From Flavihumibacter solisilvae (GTDB taxonomy: Bacteria; Bacteroidota; Bacteroidia; Chitinophagales; Chitinophagaceae): DNA of 64,000 nt. Numbering within the stretch: the first letter of the stretch is position 1; each line of letters starts with the position of its first letter. The position numbers and the translations under genes are program-made. The notes under the pieces were generated by a model. The model made no database searches, had not been told where the DNA came from, and saw nothing but the letters and a program-made list of their open reading frames with translations. The stretch spans positions 1 through 64,000 of the forward strand of contig NZ_JSVC01000021.1 in NCBI RefSeq assembly GCF_000814475.1, read 5' to 3'. Below, one piece after another: positions 1 through 8,938 of this stretch.

Positions 1-62
1 ACGGGTGGGACCCGACGGGTGGGACCCGACGGGTGGGACCCGACGGGTGGGACCCGACGGGT
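1..62. repeat. 14-bp tandem palindromic repeat array (REP-like)
   Basis: Four full copies of the 11-mer ACCCGACGGGT (10-20, 24-34, 38-48, 52-62), plus a partial one cut by the window edge, are separated by GGG for a strict 14-bp period. Each 11-mer is an inverted repeat around a central A, and each junction CGGGT-GGG-ACCCG is also a 5-bp hairpin. The same 11-mer flanks the transposase gene near 25 kb, so this is a dispersed family. The array lies just beyond the terminator of the minus-strand metalloprotease gene. Its true length is unknown because the window starts inside it. Confidence 0.9.
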
Positions 63-96
63 AAAAAAAAGGCAACCTTCGCAGGTTGCCTTTTTT
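63..96. terminator. Bidirectional rho-independent terminator
   Basis: GGCAACCT (71-78) pairs with AGGTTGCC (83-90) around a TCGC loop. Eight A residues precede it and six T residues follow it, so it can act on both strands. On the minus strand it ends the metalloprotease gene, whose stop codon is about 20 bp away. Confidence 0.85.
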
Positions 97-116
97 GATT
101 ATTTCATTTTCGATTT

Positions 117-2750
117 TTACTTCACCGCGAGTGCTTTGTCGATCAGGAAGTTCAGGTTCGTCCTGTGAGCACGGCTCTGTTCGTTGGTGCTTACTGCTGT
201 TGTAAGTGAAGCCCTTACTTTTTTCAGGGTTGAAACGGCAGCTGCTTTTGAAGCATTGTCGTAACCCATTGGGGCGTTTGCAATCATAGCAAGTCCTCTT
301 ACGAACTCAGTCTGCAGGTTCTGACGGTACAGGTTCACGTTGGTTTTCAGGTCTTCGTTGAAGATCCCTTTAACGAGATCGCTCATTACGTCAGCAACGC
401 TGTAGGTATTGCCATACAGTCCACTGTTGTTGATCCTGCTGAGTGTGATCGGATGCAGGATTTGTGCCAGCGGCGACATTTGTACAGTAACTGCAATGTT
501 CTGCGGTTTGTAATCTTCGGTTGATCCGAAGAAGTTGAAACCACGACGCTGCATCTGCAGGTAAGGGAACAACTGTGTATCAGTTTCGAATGCGTTCGGT
601 GCCCAGATATATTTGGTGAGCAATGCCATCGCCTTTTTCTGGTAGTCGGCAGAAACCGGAGTAAACGGCTTCACCGTAGCATTCTGGCCAGGATAGCTCC
701 TGTCTACATACACGCCACCGATATAACGGCTAACGCTGTTTGCCATCTGCATACGTTGAGACTGCAGCATCAGGTAACGGCCACGAAGTTCTGCATAGCT
801 GGCATCAGGACGGGCGAAACGTGCTTTCATTTTCGGCACCATCGTGTTCACCAGTTTGAAGCGCTCTTCAGCATAAGTAACCATATCGCTACTCATGTCG
901 TTGATCATTACGCGGGGATCGATACCACCACCCGGACTACGCATATCATCAGCGTCGTTACCGAATGTGAGTTGTGGATCTGTGCTGCGGGCCAGGATCT
1001 TGCGCAGGCCTGCTTCTTCTTCCGCTGCAGTGAACGGAGTATAACCATATTCGATCGCCCACAGGTCATAAGGACCTGCTTTGGTCGTATAGTAATCACC
1101 CTGCTTAGACCTGTCGCGGCTTACGTTGATGGAAGGATAGTCCATCACCGAACCCTGCAGACCAATTTTTGCAGTAAGTGCTTTATCATTAACCTGTGCA
1201 GGAGTCAGCATCTGGCTGGCCTTCATGTTGTGGTTCAGACCAAGGGTGTGGCCCATTTCATGCAGGATCAGGTAATACAGGAACTGCTTGTGCATTTCCT
1301 TGATGGTCTCCTTGCTGTTTCCGTCGCCATTGTTATCGAGCACTTCCAGCGCAGAAACACCTGACTGGAACTGTGTCGCGAGTTCGTTAGCGAGGTTACA
1401 GCTTGCCATGTGCTTCTTGCCAAACATGTTGTAAGTAGCTCCGGGCTTCATGGCTGCTTCAATATTTTCCCAGGGCATGGTAGTTACCGCACCGGTGAGA
1501 CCGCCATTGAACAGCTCATCAAAGTTTGGTGTACCTGCACCGCTTTTCCATTCAACGGTGATATCAGCACCGAGGATCTGGCCATTGCGTGGGTTGAAGA
1601 AGCTGGGCCCGATCGCGCCATACGGAGGGTTTGCAGAGCTTACCCAGCGGATCACGTTATAACGGATATCAGCAGGATCCCAATCAGCATTGTCAGGCAT
1701 GATCTTCATCACAACTGCATTTTTGAAACCTGCTTTTTCGAAAGCTTCATTCCATTTTTCACCTGCTTCCTTAATGGTTTCGCGGAGTTCAACCGGGGTT
1801 GTGTTCTCTATCCACCAAACGATAGGTTCAACAGGCTCACTGATGGCTGCAGAAGGATCTTTCTTAACGAGATTCCACCTGCTGATAAAATCTTTGTATG
1901 GGGTTGGGGAAATGGAAGTCAGGTCATCCACTTCAGCTCCGAAATAACCAACGCGCGGATCGTCGCGGCGGGCACGGAAATCATTCTCAGGAACTTCCAG
2001 GAATGAATGCTGCATTTTCACGCGAACATAACGGGCATCTGTAATGTCCTTACCACCACCATTCAGCGGCATAGGGTTATCGTATGCCAGTTCAACGATC
2101 ACGTCTGTATTGTTCGGGAAAGAACGAACGAGTCCGTATTTGCTCTTGGAAGCATTGAACATTCCGAGGTTAAAAATTGCACCGGGCGGAATGGTTGGCG
2201 GGAAAACGGGTTTAACGGGATCAAGCTTGTCACCGATCAGCAGTCCGTCAACAGATACCAGGTAACCTAAACTGTCTTCAGCGCTGAATTTGTCGGCGAA
2301 CATCACGGCATCGCTCACGTCTACGTTGGCAGACTTGCTTACCGCGTTGTTCTTATCGTAATAGAAGTTCGTATTCTGTTGCAGGAATTCGAGTCTATCG
2401 TATGATTTCTGCACTTTGAAAAGGAATGTAGCCCTGATCATGTTCTGGTGCAGGAACAAACTTGTTGGTCCGCCCATGGAGAAACTCTGGTAGATGAAAT
2501 CTTTTCCGAGCTGGTCCTTTCTAACATACATCTGCAGGCTTCCCGTAACGGTATCCTGGTAAAGGGTAAACAGTCCATCAACCTTCCTGCTGGATTTCAC
2601 TTTATCCTTGATGGAAGATTTGGCCGGAGCGGCCGGGGCGGACTTCTTCGCTGTATCCGCGGCTGGAGTGACAGGGGTCGTCTTCTTGCTTTGTGCCATT
2701 GCCCCCGTTGCAGCAAGGGCGAATGAAAGCAGTAAACTCGATTTTCTCAT
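117..2750 (-). CDS. Secreted zinc-dependent metalloprotease (DUF5117/DUF4953 type)
   Basis: This is an 877-aa protein with an N-terminal signal peptide (about residues 1-19, ending AMA-Q). A Lys/Ala/Pro-rich linker follows, to about residue 50. The metzincin-type zinc site HEMGHTLGLNH is at residues 497-507 (H497, E498, H501, H507). Overall length and architecture fit the Bacteroidota family with DUF5118, DUF5117 and DUF4953 modules, thought to be periplasmic or exported peptidases. Substrate is unknown. It is followed by a strong bidirectional terminator and the palindromic repeat array, and lies downstream of the DUF3810 gene on the same strand (74 bp apart). Family assignment is strong; biological role is not. 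Confidence 0.9.
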   Translation of the reverse strand: MRKSSLLLSFALAATGAMAQSKKTTPVTPAADTAKKSAPAAPAKSSIKDKVKSSRKVDGLFTLYQDTVTGSLQMYVRKDQLGKDFIYQSFSMGGPTSLFLHQNMIRATFLFKVQKSYDRLEFLQQNTNFYYDKNNAVSKSANVDVSDAVMFADKFSAEDSLGYLVSVDGLLIGDKLDPVKPVFPPTIPPGAIFNLGMFNASKSKYGLVRSFPNNTDVIVELAYDNPMPLNGGGKDITDARYVRVKMQHSFLEVPENDFRARRDDPRVGYFGAEVDDLTSISPTPYKDFISRWNLVKKDPSAAISEPVEPIVWWIENTTPVELRETIKEAGEKWNEAFEKAGFKNAVVMKIMPDNADWDPADIRYNVIRWVSSANPPYGAIGPSFFNPRNGQILGADITVEWKSGAGTPNFDELFNGGLTGAVTTMPWENIEAAMKPGATYNMFGKKHMASCNLANELATQFQSGVSALEVLDNNGDGNSKETIKEMHKQFLYYLILHEMGHTLGLNHNMKASQMLTPAQVNDKALTAKIGLQGSVMDYPSINVSRDRSKQGDYYTTKAGPYDLWAIEYGYTPFTAAEEEAGLRKILARSTDPQLTFGNDADDMRSPGGGIDPRVMINDMSSDMVTYAEERFKLVNTMVPKMKARFARPDASYAELRGRYLMLQSQRMQMANSVSRYIGGVYVDRSYPGQNATVKPFTPVSADYQKKAMALLTKYIWAPNAFETDTQLFPYLQMQRRGFNFFGSTEDYKPQNIAVTVQMSPLAQILHPITLSRINNSGLYGNTYSVADVMSDLVKGIFNEDLKTNVNLYRQNLQTEFVRGLAMIANAPMGYDNASKAAAVSTLKKVRASLTTAVSTNEQSRAHRTNLNFLIDKALAVK

Positions 2751-2780
2751 TATGTATATTTTGATTCGCCAATATGCGAC

Positions 2781-2805
2781 AAATTTTGCCGACCGGCCAA
2801 AATTT
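2781..2805. other. Inverted repeat between the DUF3810 and metalloprotease genes
   Basis: AAATTTTG (2781-2788) pairs perfectly with CAAAATTT (2798-2805) around a GC-rich 9-nt loop. It lies in the short gap between two minus-strand genes. It could be a weak terminator for the DUF3810 gene or part of the promoter region of the metalloprotease gene. No clear T-tract decides between these. Confidence 0.35.
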
Positions 2806-2824
2806 TTATTTGGGTGGCAAGCGG

Positions 2825-3928
2825 CTAGGGGCAGACGGCATGCTTGCCATATTTGCGCATATACGCGATCACCATGGCCACCACCTGGTTATAGCTCATC
2901 ATGCCGCCAGGCTGCTGGTTTACCCGGAGAAACTGTGCATACAGGCTGCGGACAAGGGGTTCCATAAAGCCCACATGTTTCAGGTTGAAATCGCGGAGGG
3001 CGCTGATGTCGGCCTTCACGCCCGGTGAGAGCTGTTCAAACAGCTCAAGCGACCTCATTGAATCGCGCTGGTAGAGGTCACGGATCGCATACAGGTAAAG
3101 GTCGAAATAAGCGGAATATTTGAATGCGGGCCTGCTGCTATGGCTTGCCGTGAGATAGCCGGCCAGGTTGGCCTCATTTTCTTTCGCATAGCCCATCTGG
3201 TGACCAATTTCATGGCAGGTAGTGAAGGGCTGTACGAAAACCGGGACCGTCGTATTCACCTGCGCCTCACCGGTAAATGGGTTGTAGTACCCGGTAAACC
3301 CGAGGTAATTTCCCACATGGCTATAGATGGAAGGCTTTACTGATTGACCGCCATACCTGAGAAAAGGCGCGTCTCCGTCCGGCACAGAATAGGCAGCAAA
3401 CGCATTTTTAAACAGGGTTCGTTTGTGCAGCAAAGGATTCCTTTCGGGCAGGGACACTTCGCGCAATTGGTTCATGCGAACGATCAGGAGGTTCACCAGC
3501 GTGTCAAGCTCCGCTGTTTTGTACCGGGTAACTTCAAGACCGGCCTGGTGTGCGATCCCCAGGCGGTTATAATTCAATCCCCAGAACAGGTTGAACACAA
3601 TATAAATGCACAGCCACCAGGTCATAACGCGAACGCCTGACCGAAGCAGCCAGGATGAATTTACCCGCTTCTGTATAATGGCGCGAATCAGTTTCCATAT
3701 AGCCGAAATAATCAGGATCCCGGCAATGGCGTATAAGATATCCCCCATACTGAAAGGTACCCAGCCAAAAAGCCAGCGGAGCATCCGGGAAATTGCCGGA
3801 TAGATACCCTGTGAATAATAACGTTCAACCGCAGCCGGAAACCACGAAAAGATTTTAATTGCCAGCGCCACTGCCAGCAGGCTGAACAAAACTATATACC
3901 GGTATTTCTGTTGTGTGACCATGTACAT
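2825..3928 (-). CDS. DUF3810 family membrane-bound putative zinc peptidase
   Basis: The 367-aa product has three hydrophobic segments in its first 120 residues (about 12-31, 58-85, 97-118), then a soluble domain with HEIGH at residues 239-243 followed by KENEANLAGY. This matches a gluzincin-like site in which a downstream Glu is the third ligand. Those features are characteristic of DUF3810, a Bacteroidota family with no firmly established substrate. The start could be Met1 or Met3 (MVTQQ), which changes little. Peptidase activity is inferred from the motif only. Confidence 0.85.
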   Translation of the reverse strand: MYMVTQQKYRYIVLFSLLAVALAIKIFSWFPAAVERYYSQGIYPAISRMLRWLFGWVPFSMGDILYAIAGILIISAIWKLIRAIIQKRVNSSWLLRSGVRVMTWWLCIYIVFNLFWGLNYNRLGIAHQAGLEVTRYKTAELDTLVNLLIVRMNQLREVSLPERNPLLHKRTLFKNAFAAYSVPDGDAPFLRYGGQSVKPSIYSHVGNYLGFTGYYNPFTGEAQVNTTVPVFVQPFTTCHEIGHQMGYAKENEANLAGYLTASHSSRPAFKYSAYFDLYLYAIRDLYQRDSMRSLELFEQLSPGVKADISALRDFNLKHVGFMEPLVRSLYAQFLRVNQQPGGMMSYNQVVAMVIAYMRKYGKHAVCP

Positions 3929-4040
3929 TCACAAATAAACTGGTAGCAATATTAGATTGTTCGCGCCAGCTGAAAAAGCTAACAGCTGTTTGTTTTTATA
4001 TCTTCCTAATCCGTATTTTGCACCATAACTGATACCTGTC

Positions 4041-5669
4041 ATGAATATCGAAAAGCACCGCAATGAAGATGCCATGAAACTTGCCATGAGTGAGGTTCGC
4101 ACAAAACTGGAGAAGATCAGGCTTGGTGGCGGAAAGAAAGCCATCGAGAAGCAGCATGAGAGAAATAAGCTGACAGCGCGCGAACGCATCAGTTACCTGC
4201 TGGATGAAAACTGTGATTTTGTCGAGATCGGGGCTTTTGCCGGGTATGACATGTATGAAGCAGAAGGGGGATGTCCTGCCGGCGGCACAGTTGCGGGCAT
4301 AGGTTATGTGAGTGGCCGGCAATGCGTGATTATGGCAAACGACCAGACCGTGAAAGCGGGCGCCTGGTTTCCCATTACAGGTAAAAAGAACCTGCGCATG
4401 CAGGAGATCGCGATGGAAAATCATTTGCCGGTAATTTACCTGGTTGACAGTGCCGGCGTTTTTCTTCCCATGCAGGATGAGATCTTCCCCGACAAGGAAC
4501 ATTTCGGGCGGGTATTCCGCAACAATGCGAGGATGAGCGGGATGGGCATTACGCAGATCGCAGCCGTGATGGGCGCCTGCGTGGCAGGTGGCGCGTACCT
4601 GCCGATCATGAGTGATGAAACACTGATGGTTGAAGGAAACGGATCCATCTTTCTTGCAGGACCGTACCTTGTTAAAGCAGCGATCGGCGAAGACATTGAT
4701 GTGGAAACACTTGGCGGTGCTGTCACCCACACATCGATCAGCGGCATTGCAGACTATCGATTCAAAACTGAGCAGGAATGTCTCGACCAGGTCAAACGGA
4801 TTGTAAGCAAGCTTGGCAACCCGGCCAAAGCGGGATACGACCGGGTTACACCTGTTGAACCGACACGGAATCGCGAAGACATTTATCATATAATCCCCGA
4901 AGGAAATGCAAAGCCTTACGATGTGCGGGAGATCATTGAATGCATTACAGACGGTTCGGAGTTTGATGAGTTCAAAGCCGATTATGGTAAAACTATCGTT
5001 TGCGGGTATGCGAGAATTGACGGGTGGGCTGTTGGCATCGTCGCAAACCAGCGACTGATCGTAAAAAATAAAAAAGGAGAAATGCAGCTTGGCGGCGTGA
5101 TCTATAACGACAGTGCTGACAAAGCAGCCAGGTTCATTCTCAACTGCAACCAGAAACGGATTCCCCTCGTATTCCTGCAGGATGTTACCGGGTTTATGGT
5201 TGGAAGCAGAAGCGAGCATGCGGGCATTATCAAGGACGGGGCCAAGATGGTGAATGCGGTGGCCAATTCAGTGGTTCCCAAATTCACAATTGTAACCGGC
5301 AATTCCTACGGGGCTGGTAATTACGCGATGTGCGGCAAGGCCTATGATCCAAGATTCATTTATGCCTGGCCGACTGCGCGCATTGCCGTTATGGGCGGTG
5401 ACCAGGCAGCAAGAACCTTACTGCAGATCCAGGTTGCGGGCATGAAGGCAAAAGGTGAAACAGTGCCACCCGAAGAGGAGCAACGATTACTCAACGACAT
5501 CAAAGGCCGTTACGAAAAACAAACTACACCCTATTATGCGGCCGCACGGCTTTGGGTAGATGATATTATTGATCCTGGCAAGACGCGTATGGTCATCTCG
5601 GAAGGTATCAATGCCGCGAACCACAATCCCCATATTGATCAACTGAAAACGGGAGTATTTCAGGTATAG
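4041..5669 (+). CDS. Acyl-CoA carboxylase carboxyltransferase (beta) subunit, methylcrotonyl-CoA carboxylase-like
   Basis: The 542-aa product is full length for a carboxyltransferase subunit that moves CO2 from carboxybiotin to an acyl-CoA. It starts with the family signature KIRLGGG followed by ARERI. It carries the paired acyl-CoA and carboxybiotin subdomains, with GACVAGGAYLP in the N half and GNSYGAGNYAMCG in the C half. The text most resembles 3-methylcrotonyl-CoA carboxylase beta, an enzyme of leucine breakdown, but propionyl- or geranyl-CoA specificity cannot be excluded. No biotin-carrying alpha subunit is adjacent; accB and accC lie about 48 kb away next to efp. A promoter-like TATTTTGC stands about 20 bp upstream of the ATG. 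Confidence 0.9.
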   Translation: MNIEKHRNEDAMKLAMSEVRTKLEKIRLGGGKKAIEKQHERNKLTARERISYLLDENCDFVEIGAFAGYDMYEAEGGCPAGGTVAGIGYVSGRQCVIMANDQTVKAGAWFPITGKKNLRMQEIAMENHLPVIYLVDSAGVFLPMQDEIFPDKEHFGRVFRNNARMSGMGITQIAAVMGACVAGGAYLPIMSDETLMVEGNGSIFLAGPYLVKAAIGEDIDVETLGGAVTHTSISGIADYRFKTEQECLDQVKRIVSKLGNPAKAGYDRVTPVEPTRNREDIYHIIPEGNAKPYDVREIIECITDGSEFDEFKADYGKTIVCGYARIDGWAVGIVANQRLIVKNKKGEMQLGGVIYNDSADKAARFILNCNQKRIPLVFLQDVTGFMVGSRSEHAGIIKDGAKMVNAVANSVVPKFTIVTGNSYGAGNYAMCGKAYDPRFIYAWPTARIAVMGGDQAARTLLQIQVAGMKAKGETVPPEEEQRLLNDIKGRYEKQTTPYYAAARLWVDDIIDPGKTRMVISEGINAANHNPHIDQLKTGVFQV

Positions 5670-5741
5670 GAGAATGAATTGGCGATTGACCCATTCAACC
5701 ATTGACTTATTGAATTCTCGCAGTTCATCAACTCCTTTTAC

Positions 5742-5749
5742 TTACTTTG
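5742..5749 (+). promoter_or_regulatory. Putative -7 promoter element of rnhA
   Basis: TTACTTTG matches the Bacteroidota -7 consensus TAnnTTTG with one mismatch. It ends only seven bases before the rnhA ATG, which implies a very short or absent leader. Confidence 0.4.
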
Positions 5750-5756
5750 CCCTCTT

Positions 5757-6215
5757 ATGTTGATTATTTACACCGACGGCGCAAGCAGAGGAAATCCGGG
5801 ACCAGGCGGTTTCGGCACAATATTGAAATGGGGAACAAAGGAAAAAGAGCTTTCCGGCGGTTACAGGCTGACGACCAACAACAGGATGGAACTGATGGCT
5901 GTAATAGCCGGCCTTGAAGCGCTGACCAAAAAAGGATTGCAGATCATGATCTACAGCGACAGCCAATATGTTGTGAAGGCTGTTGAACAGGGATGGCTGC
6001 GCAAATGGATCGCTACCAACTTCAGTGGCGGCAAAAAAAACAAGGATCTCTGGATGCGCTATCACACACTTTCCCAGCAGCATTCCATTCGCTTCCATTG
6101 GGTGAAAGGGCATGCAGACAATCCATACAACAACCGTTGTGATGTGCTTGCCACTACAGCAGCCGATGGTAAAGACCTTCTCATCGACACTGCTTACGAA
6201 GCAGAAAGTTCCTGA
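5757..6215 (+). CDS. rnhA: Ribonuclease HI
   Basis: The 152-aa product degrades the RNA strand of RNA-DNA hybrids. The full catalytic set is visible: D7 in YTDGASRGNPGPGG, E45 in NNRMEL, D68 in YSDSQYV, H119 in WVKGHADNPYNN and D129. Length is normal for the bacterial enzyme. The GNAT gene begins 31 bp downstream, so the two are probably co-transcribed. A promoter-like TTACTTTG ends seven bases before the ATG. Confidence 0.96.
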   Translation: MLIIYTDGASRGNPGPGGFGTILKWGTKEKELSGGYRLTTNNRMELMAVIAGLEALTKKGLQIMIYSDSQYVVKAVEQGWLRKWIATNFSGGKKNKDLWMRYHTLSQQHSIRFHWVKGHADNPYNNRCDVLATTAADGKDLLIDTAYEAESS

Positions 6216-6246
6216 CGCAGGAAAAAAAATCCAGATATTTGAAGGG

Positions 6247-6729
6247 ATGGCCAAAACAACCACTTCTCCTGAAGTTGTGATCGAACAGGTTCCCGACGGG
6301 GCACCATTGCCCATACATCTTTTGCTTGAAGCAGATCCTGATGAATCCCGGGTTCGTAACTACATTTCATTCAGTCTCGTGCTGGCAGCCATAACTGAAG
6401 GAAAGATAATCGGCATCCTCGCTATGACACCGGAAACCAGGGAGAAAGCAGAGATCAGGAATCTTGCCGTTGCGGCAACATACCGCGGTAAAGGAATTGC
6501 ACAGCTATTGATGCAGGAGGCCTGTGAACGTGCGAAGCGGCTTGGCTACTCGATACTGCAGATCAATACCGGGAATTCAAGTACGCGGCAATTAAAAATT
6601 TACCAGCAATTCGGCTTTGAACTTTCAGATATCCGCTGGAACTATTTTGTTCAGCATTATCCCACCAAAATCGTGGAGGATGGCATTGAATGCCGTCACC
6701 AGTTAGTGCTTACAAAAAATCTATGCTGA
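6247..6729 (+). CDS. GNAT family N-acetyltransferase
   Basis: The 160-aa product has the GNAT acetyl-CoA binding signature RNLAVAATYRGKGIAQLLM (motif A, Q/RxxGxG/A variant) followed by the NxxSxxxYxxFGFE element. This is a small-molecule or protein acetyltransferase with no identifiable substrate. The reading frame is open further upstream into rnhA, but ATG 6247 gives the normal GNAT length and sits just after the rnhA stop, so I chose it. The 3' end overlaps the start of the following MFS gene by a few bases, suggesting translational coupling. Confidence 0.85.
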   Translation: MAKTTTSPEVVIEQVPDGAPLPIHLLLEADPDESRVRNYISFSLVLAAITEGKIIGILAMTPETREKAEIRNLAVAATYRGKGIAQLLMQEACERAKRLGYSILQINTGNSSTRQLKIYQQFGFELSDIRWNYFVQHYPTKIVEDGIECRHQLVLTKNLC

Positions 6730-7922
6730 CCAATACAATCGCTTATTTCCGTCATAAGCCAAGTCTCACCATTGGGTTCCTGTTTACAGTTGCGAGTGTG
6801 CTGCTTGGGATCTGGGTGGCGGCTATTCCCCAGATCAAACTGCGGCTTGGACTCACCGATGCGACCCTTGGATTATCCCTGCTGCTTGCACCGGCCGGCG
6901 CATTAACAGGCGTGGTGGCGGCACCGTTCGTTTTTAAAAAGATTGCCGTCGGTAAATGGATGCTTACCGGGCATTTATTGTATTGCCTGATCTTCATTCT
7001 GCAGGTCACGGCTTTCACGCCGGTATTACTTTGGCTCGCATTATATGCAAACGGGCTGGTGGGATTCCTGAACGGCGTTTCCACAAATGCAGTCGTAGAC
7101 TTGCTCGAAAAACAGCACAACCGCCGGATCATGAGTGCAAGTCATGGCATGTACAGCCTGGGCGGGGGCATCAGCGCCGGCCTCGCTGCAATTTTCTATG
7201 CCGTAAAAATCCCTTCCGGCTGGCAGATCGCTTTTGTTGCTGTGGCACTTGCCGGAATATTGATCTCGGTTCGCGGCTACCTGCTGTCTTATAACCAGCA
7301 CATTGAATCCGATACCTCATTCAGGCTTCCTGCCGGCGGCGTGATCGGACTTGCATTTATCTGCTTTGTAACGTTCATGGGTGAGGGATGTGTAGCCGAC
7401 TGGAGTGCGATTTACCTGAAGGAATCACTTGGTGGCAGCAAGGCCGTAGCAGGACTAGGATTTGCAGGCTTTTCAATTGCCATGGCAATAGGTCGTTTTA
7501 ATGGTGACAGCTGGATCCCAAAACTAGGAAGCAAAAGGATGGCCATTACCGGCAGCCTGGTTGCTGCCTCAGGGTTCCTGGTTGCCATCTCATTCGGAAG
7601 CATAGCCACTGCCATTGCCGGTTTCACCCTGATAGGACTTGGTTTCTCCTGCATCGTTCCAATCCTTTTCAGCACTGCAACGAAAGTTCCGGGTGTGAGC
7701 CCGGTCACCGGGATTTCTGCCGTTGCCAGCGGCGGACTGATCGGGTTTCTTGCCGGCCCTTCGATGATAGGCCTGGTCGCGGAACAATACAGCGTTGCAA
7801 CGGGCTTGTCCATCATCTTCTTCCTTGCAGTTTTTGCAGCTGTGATTGCCTGGCGGAATGAATACCTCATGAACCGGCATTCACGTGCACCTGAAGTGAA
7901 TTACCAGGACCAGCTTTTCTAG
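6723..7922 (+). CDS. MFS transporter
   Basis: The product is about 399 aa and consists almost entirely of hydrophobic helices, with roughly 12 predicted. It shows the general layout of the sugar-permease/YbjJ-like branch of the major facilitator superfamily. Substrate cannot be read from the sequence. ATG 6723 overlaps the acetyltransferase stop by seven bases; an upstream in-frame ATG at 6690 lies deeper inside that gene and is less likely. The S51 peptidase gene begins 14 bp after the stop, so rnhA, GNAT, MFS and S51 may form one transcript. Confidence 0.85.
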   Translation: MLTNTIAYFRHKPSLTIGFLFTVASVLLGIWVAAIPQIKLRLGLTDATLGLSLLLAPAGALTGVVAAPFVFKKIAVGKWMLTGHLLYCLIFILQVTAFTPVLLWLALYANGLVGFLNGVSTNAVVDLLEKQHNRRIMSASHGMYSLGGGISAGLAAIFYAVKIPSGWQIAFVAVALAGILISVRGYLLSYNQHIESDTSFRLPAGGVIGLAFICFVTFMGEGCVADWSAIYLKESLGGSKAVAGLGFAGFSIAMAIGRFNGDSWIPKLGSKRMAITGSLVAASGFLVAISFGSIATAIAGFTLIGLGFSCIVPILFSTATKVPGVSPVTGISAVASGGLIGFLAGPSMIGLVAEQYSVATGLSIIFFLAVFAAVIAWRNEYLMNRHSRAPEVNYQDQLF

Positions 7923-7936
7923 TTCTATCCAAACCG

Positions 7937-8938
7937 ATGAATATGATCAAAAGATTCCTGCCATCGTTATTCCTTTTTGGTGTTTCTAATTTATGCATGG
8001 CACAGTCGCAGGTCACCTCCTACCTTACCGGGGATGCAGCTGATGTACAGGCGGTTACGACTGGCGGCATCATGCTCATGGGAGGCAGTACGGATGTTGA
8101 CGCAGCTTTGCGGTGGATGATTTCCAAATGCGGTGGCGGCGATGTGGTCGTGATCAGGTCATCCGGTGCCGATGGTTATAACAGTTATTTGTATTCGCTT
8201 GGAAAAGTAAATTCCGTGGAAACATTGATTCTCGATAGCCGGGAAAAAAGCTACGACAGCTTCGCAGTTACCAGGATCCGCGGTGCCGAAATGCTGTTTA
8301 TCGCGGGCGGAGACCAGTGGAACTATGTGAAGTACTGGAAGGATAGCCCGGTGGAAGATGCGATCAATTATCTCCTGAATACGAAGAAAGTACCTGTTGG
8401 CGGAACCAGTGCGGGAACGGCAATTCTGGGAAGAATTTATTTTGCCGCGCAAAATGGATCTGTCACTTCGGAACAGGCACTGCATGATCCATATCATCCG
8501 AATGTTACCATTCAACGCGACAGCTTCCTTCTCGCTCCGTTTCTTGCCAATACAATAACCGACCAGCATTATACACAACGCAACCGGCAGGGCAGACTTG
8601 TGACCTGGCTGGCCAGGATGAATTCTGATTGGTCTTTGCCAGTTGTAAAAGGCATTGGAGTAGATGAAAAAACCGCGGTTTGTATAGAGCCCGACGGCAC
8701 AGCGATCGTATACGGAACCAACAAGGCTTTTTTTATCCGGAACAGGAGAAAGGGACCGGAAGAATGTAAGGCTGGTCTGCCACTCAGCTGGAAACGAAAA
8801 AGAAAAGCCCTGGAGGTTCATACCATCCAGGGCTCATCGTCTGGTGAAAAACATTTTGATATCGTGAACTGGAAACCCCTGAAAGGAGCAGTCCGGTCAT
8901 ATTATTCTGTCGAACGCGGCAAACTTCAGGCAGACTGA
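7937..8938 (+). CDS. Cyanophycinase-like peptidase S51, secreted
   Basis: The 333-aa product has an N-terminal signal peptide (about residues 1-22, ending CMA-Q). The serine nucleophile is in GGTSAG (S158), preceded by the FIAGGDQ element typical of peptidase S51 (cyanophycinase / alpha-aspartyl dipeptidase fold). Secretion suggests it trims beta-Asp or alpha-Asp peptides outside the cytoplasm; true cyanophycin use is not implied. It is the last gene of the plus-strand cluster and overlaps the convergent DUF6580 gene by 13 bp. Start may be Met1 or Met3. Confidence 0.88.
   Translation: MNMIKRFLPSLFLFGVSNLCMAQSQVTSYLTGDAADVQAVTTGGIMLMGGSTDVDAALRWMISKCGGGDVVVIRSSGADGYNSYLYSLGKVNSVETLILDSREKSYDSFAVTRIRGAEMLFIAGGDQWNYVKYWKDSPVEDAINYLLNTKKVPVGGTSAGTAILGRIYFAAQNGSVTSEQALHDPYHPNVTIQRDSFLLAPFLANTITDQHYTQRNRQGRLVTWLARMNSDWSLPVVKGIGVDEKTAVCIEPDGTAIVYGTNKAFFIRNRRKGPEECKAGLPLSWKRKRKALEVHTIQGSSSGEKHFDIVNWKPLKGAVRSYYSVERGKLQAD

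Noticed and set aside
1-62. Possible CRISPR array from regular repeats
   Set aside because: The period is 14 bp with 3-bp linkers, far too short for CRISPR repeats and spacers, and no cas genes are in the window.
1410-2006. Long plus-strand open frames antisense to the metalloprotease gene
   Set aside because: The opposite strand encodes a complete protease with signal peptide and zinc motif; these frames show no domain or start signals.
3996-5219. A 407-codon open frame on the minus strand inside the carboxyltransferase gene
   Set aside because: It is antisense to a clear conserved gene, its translation is low-complexity and unlike any family, and it follows from codon usage of the real frame.
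7937-8938. Cyanophycin storage metabolism
   Set aside because: The S51 protein carries a secretion signal and no cyanophycin synthetase is present; a secreted S51 peptidase is the safer call.
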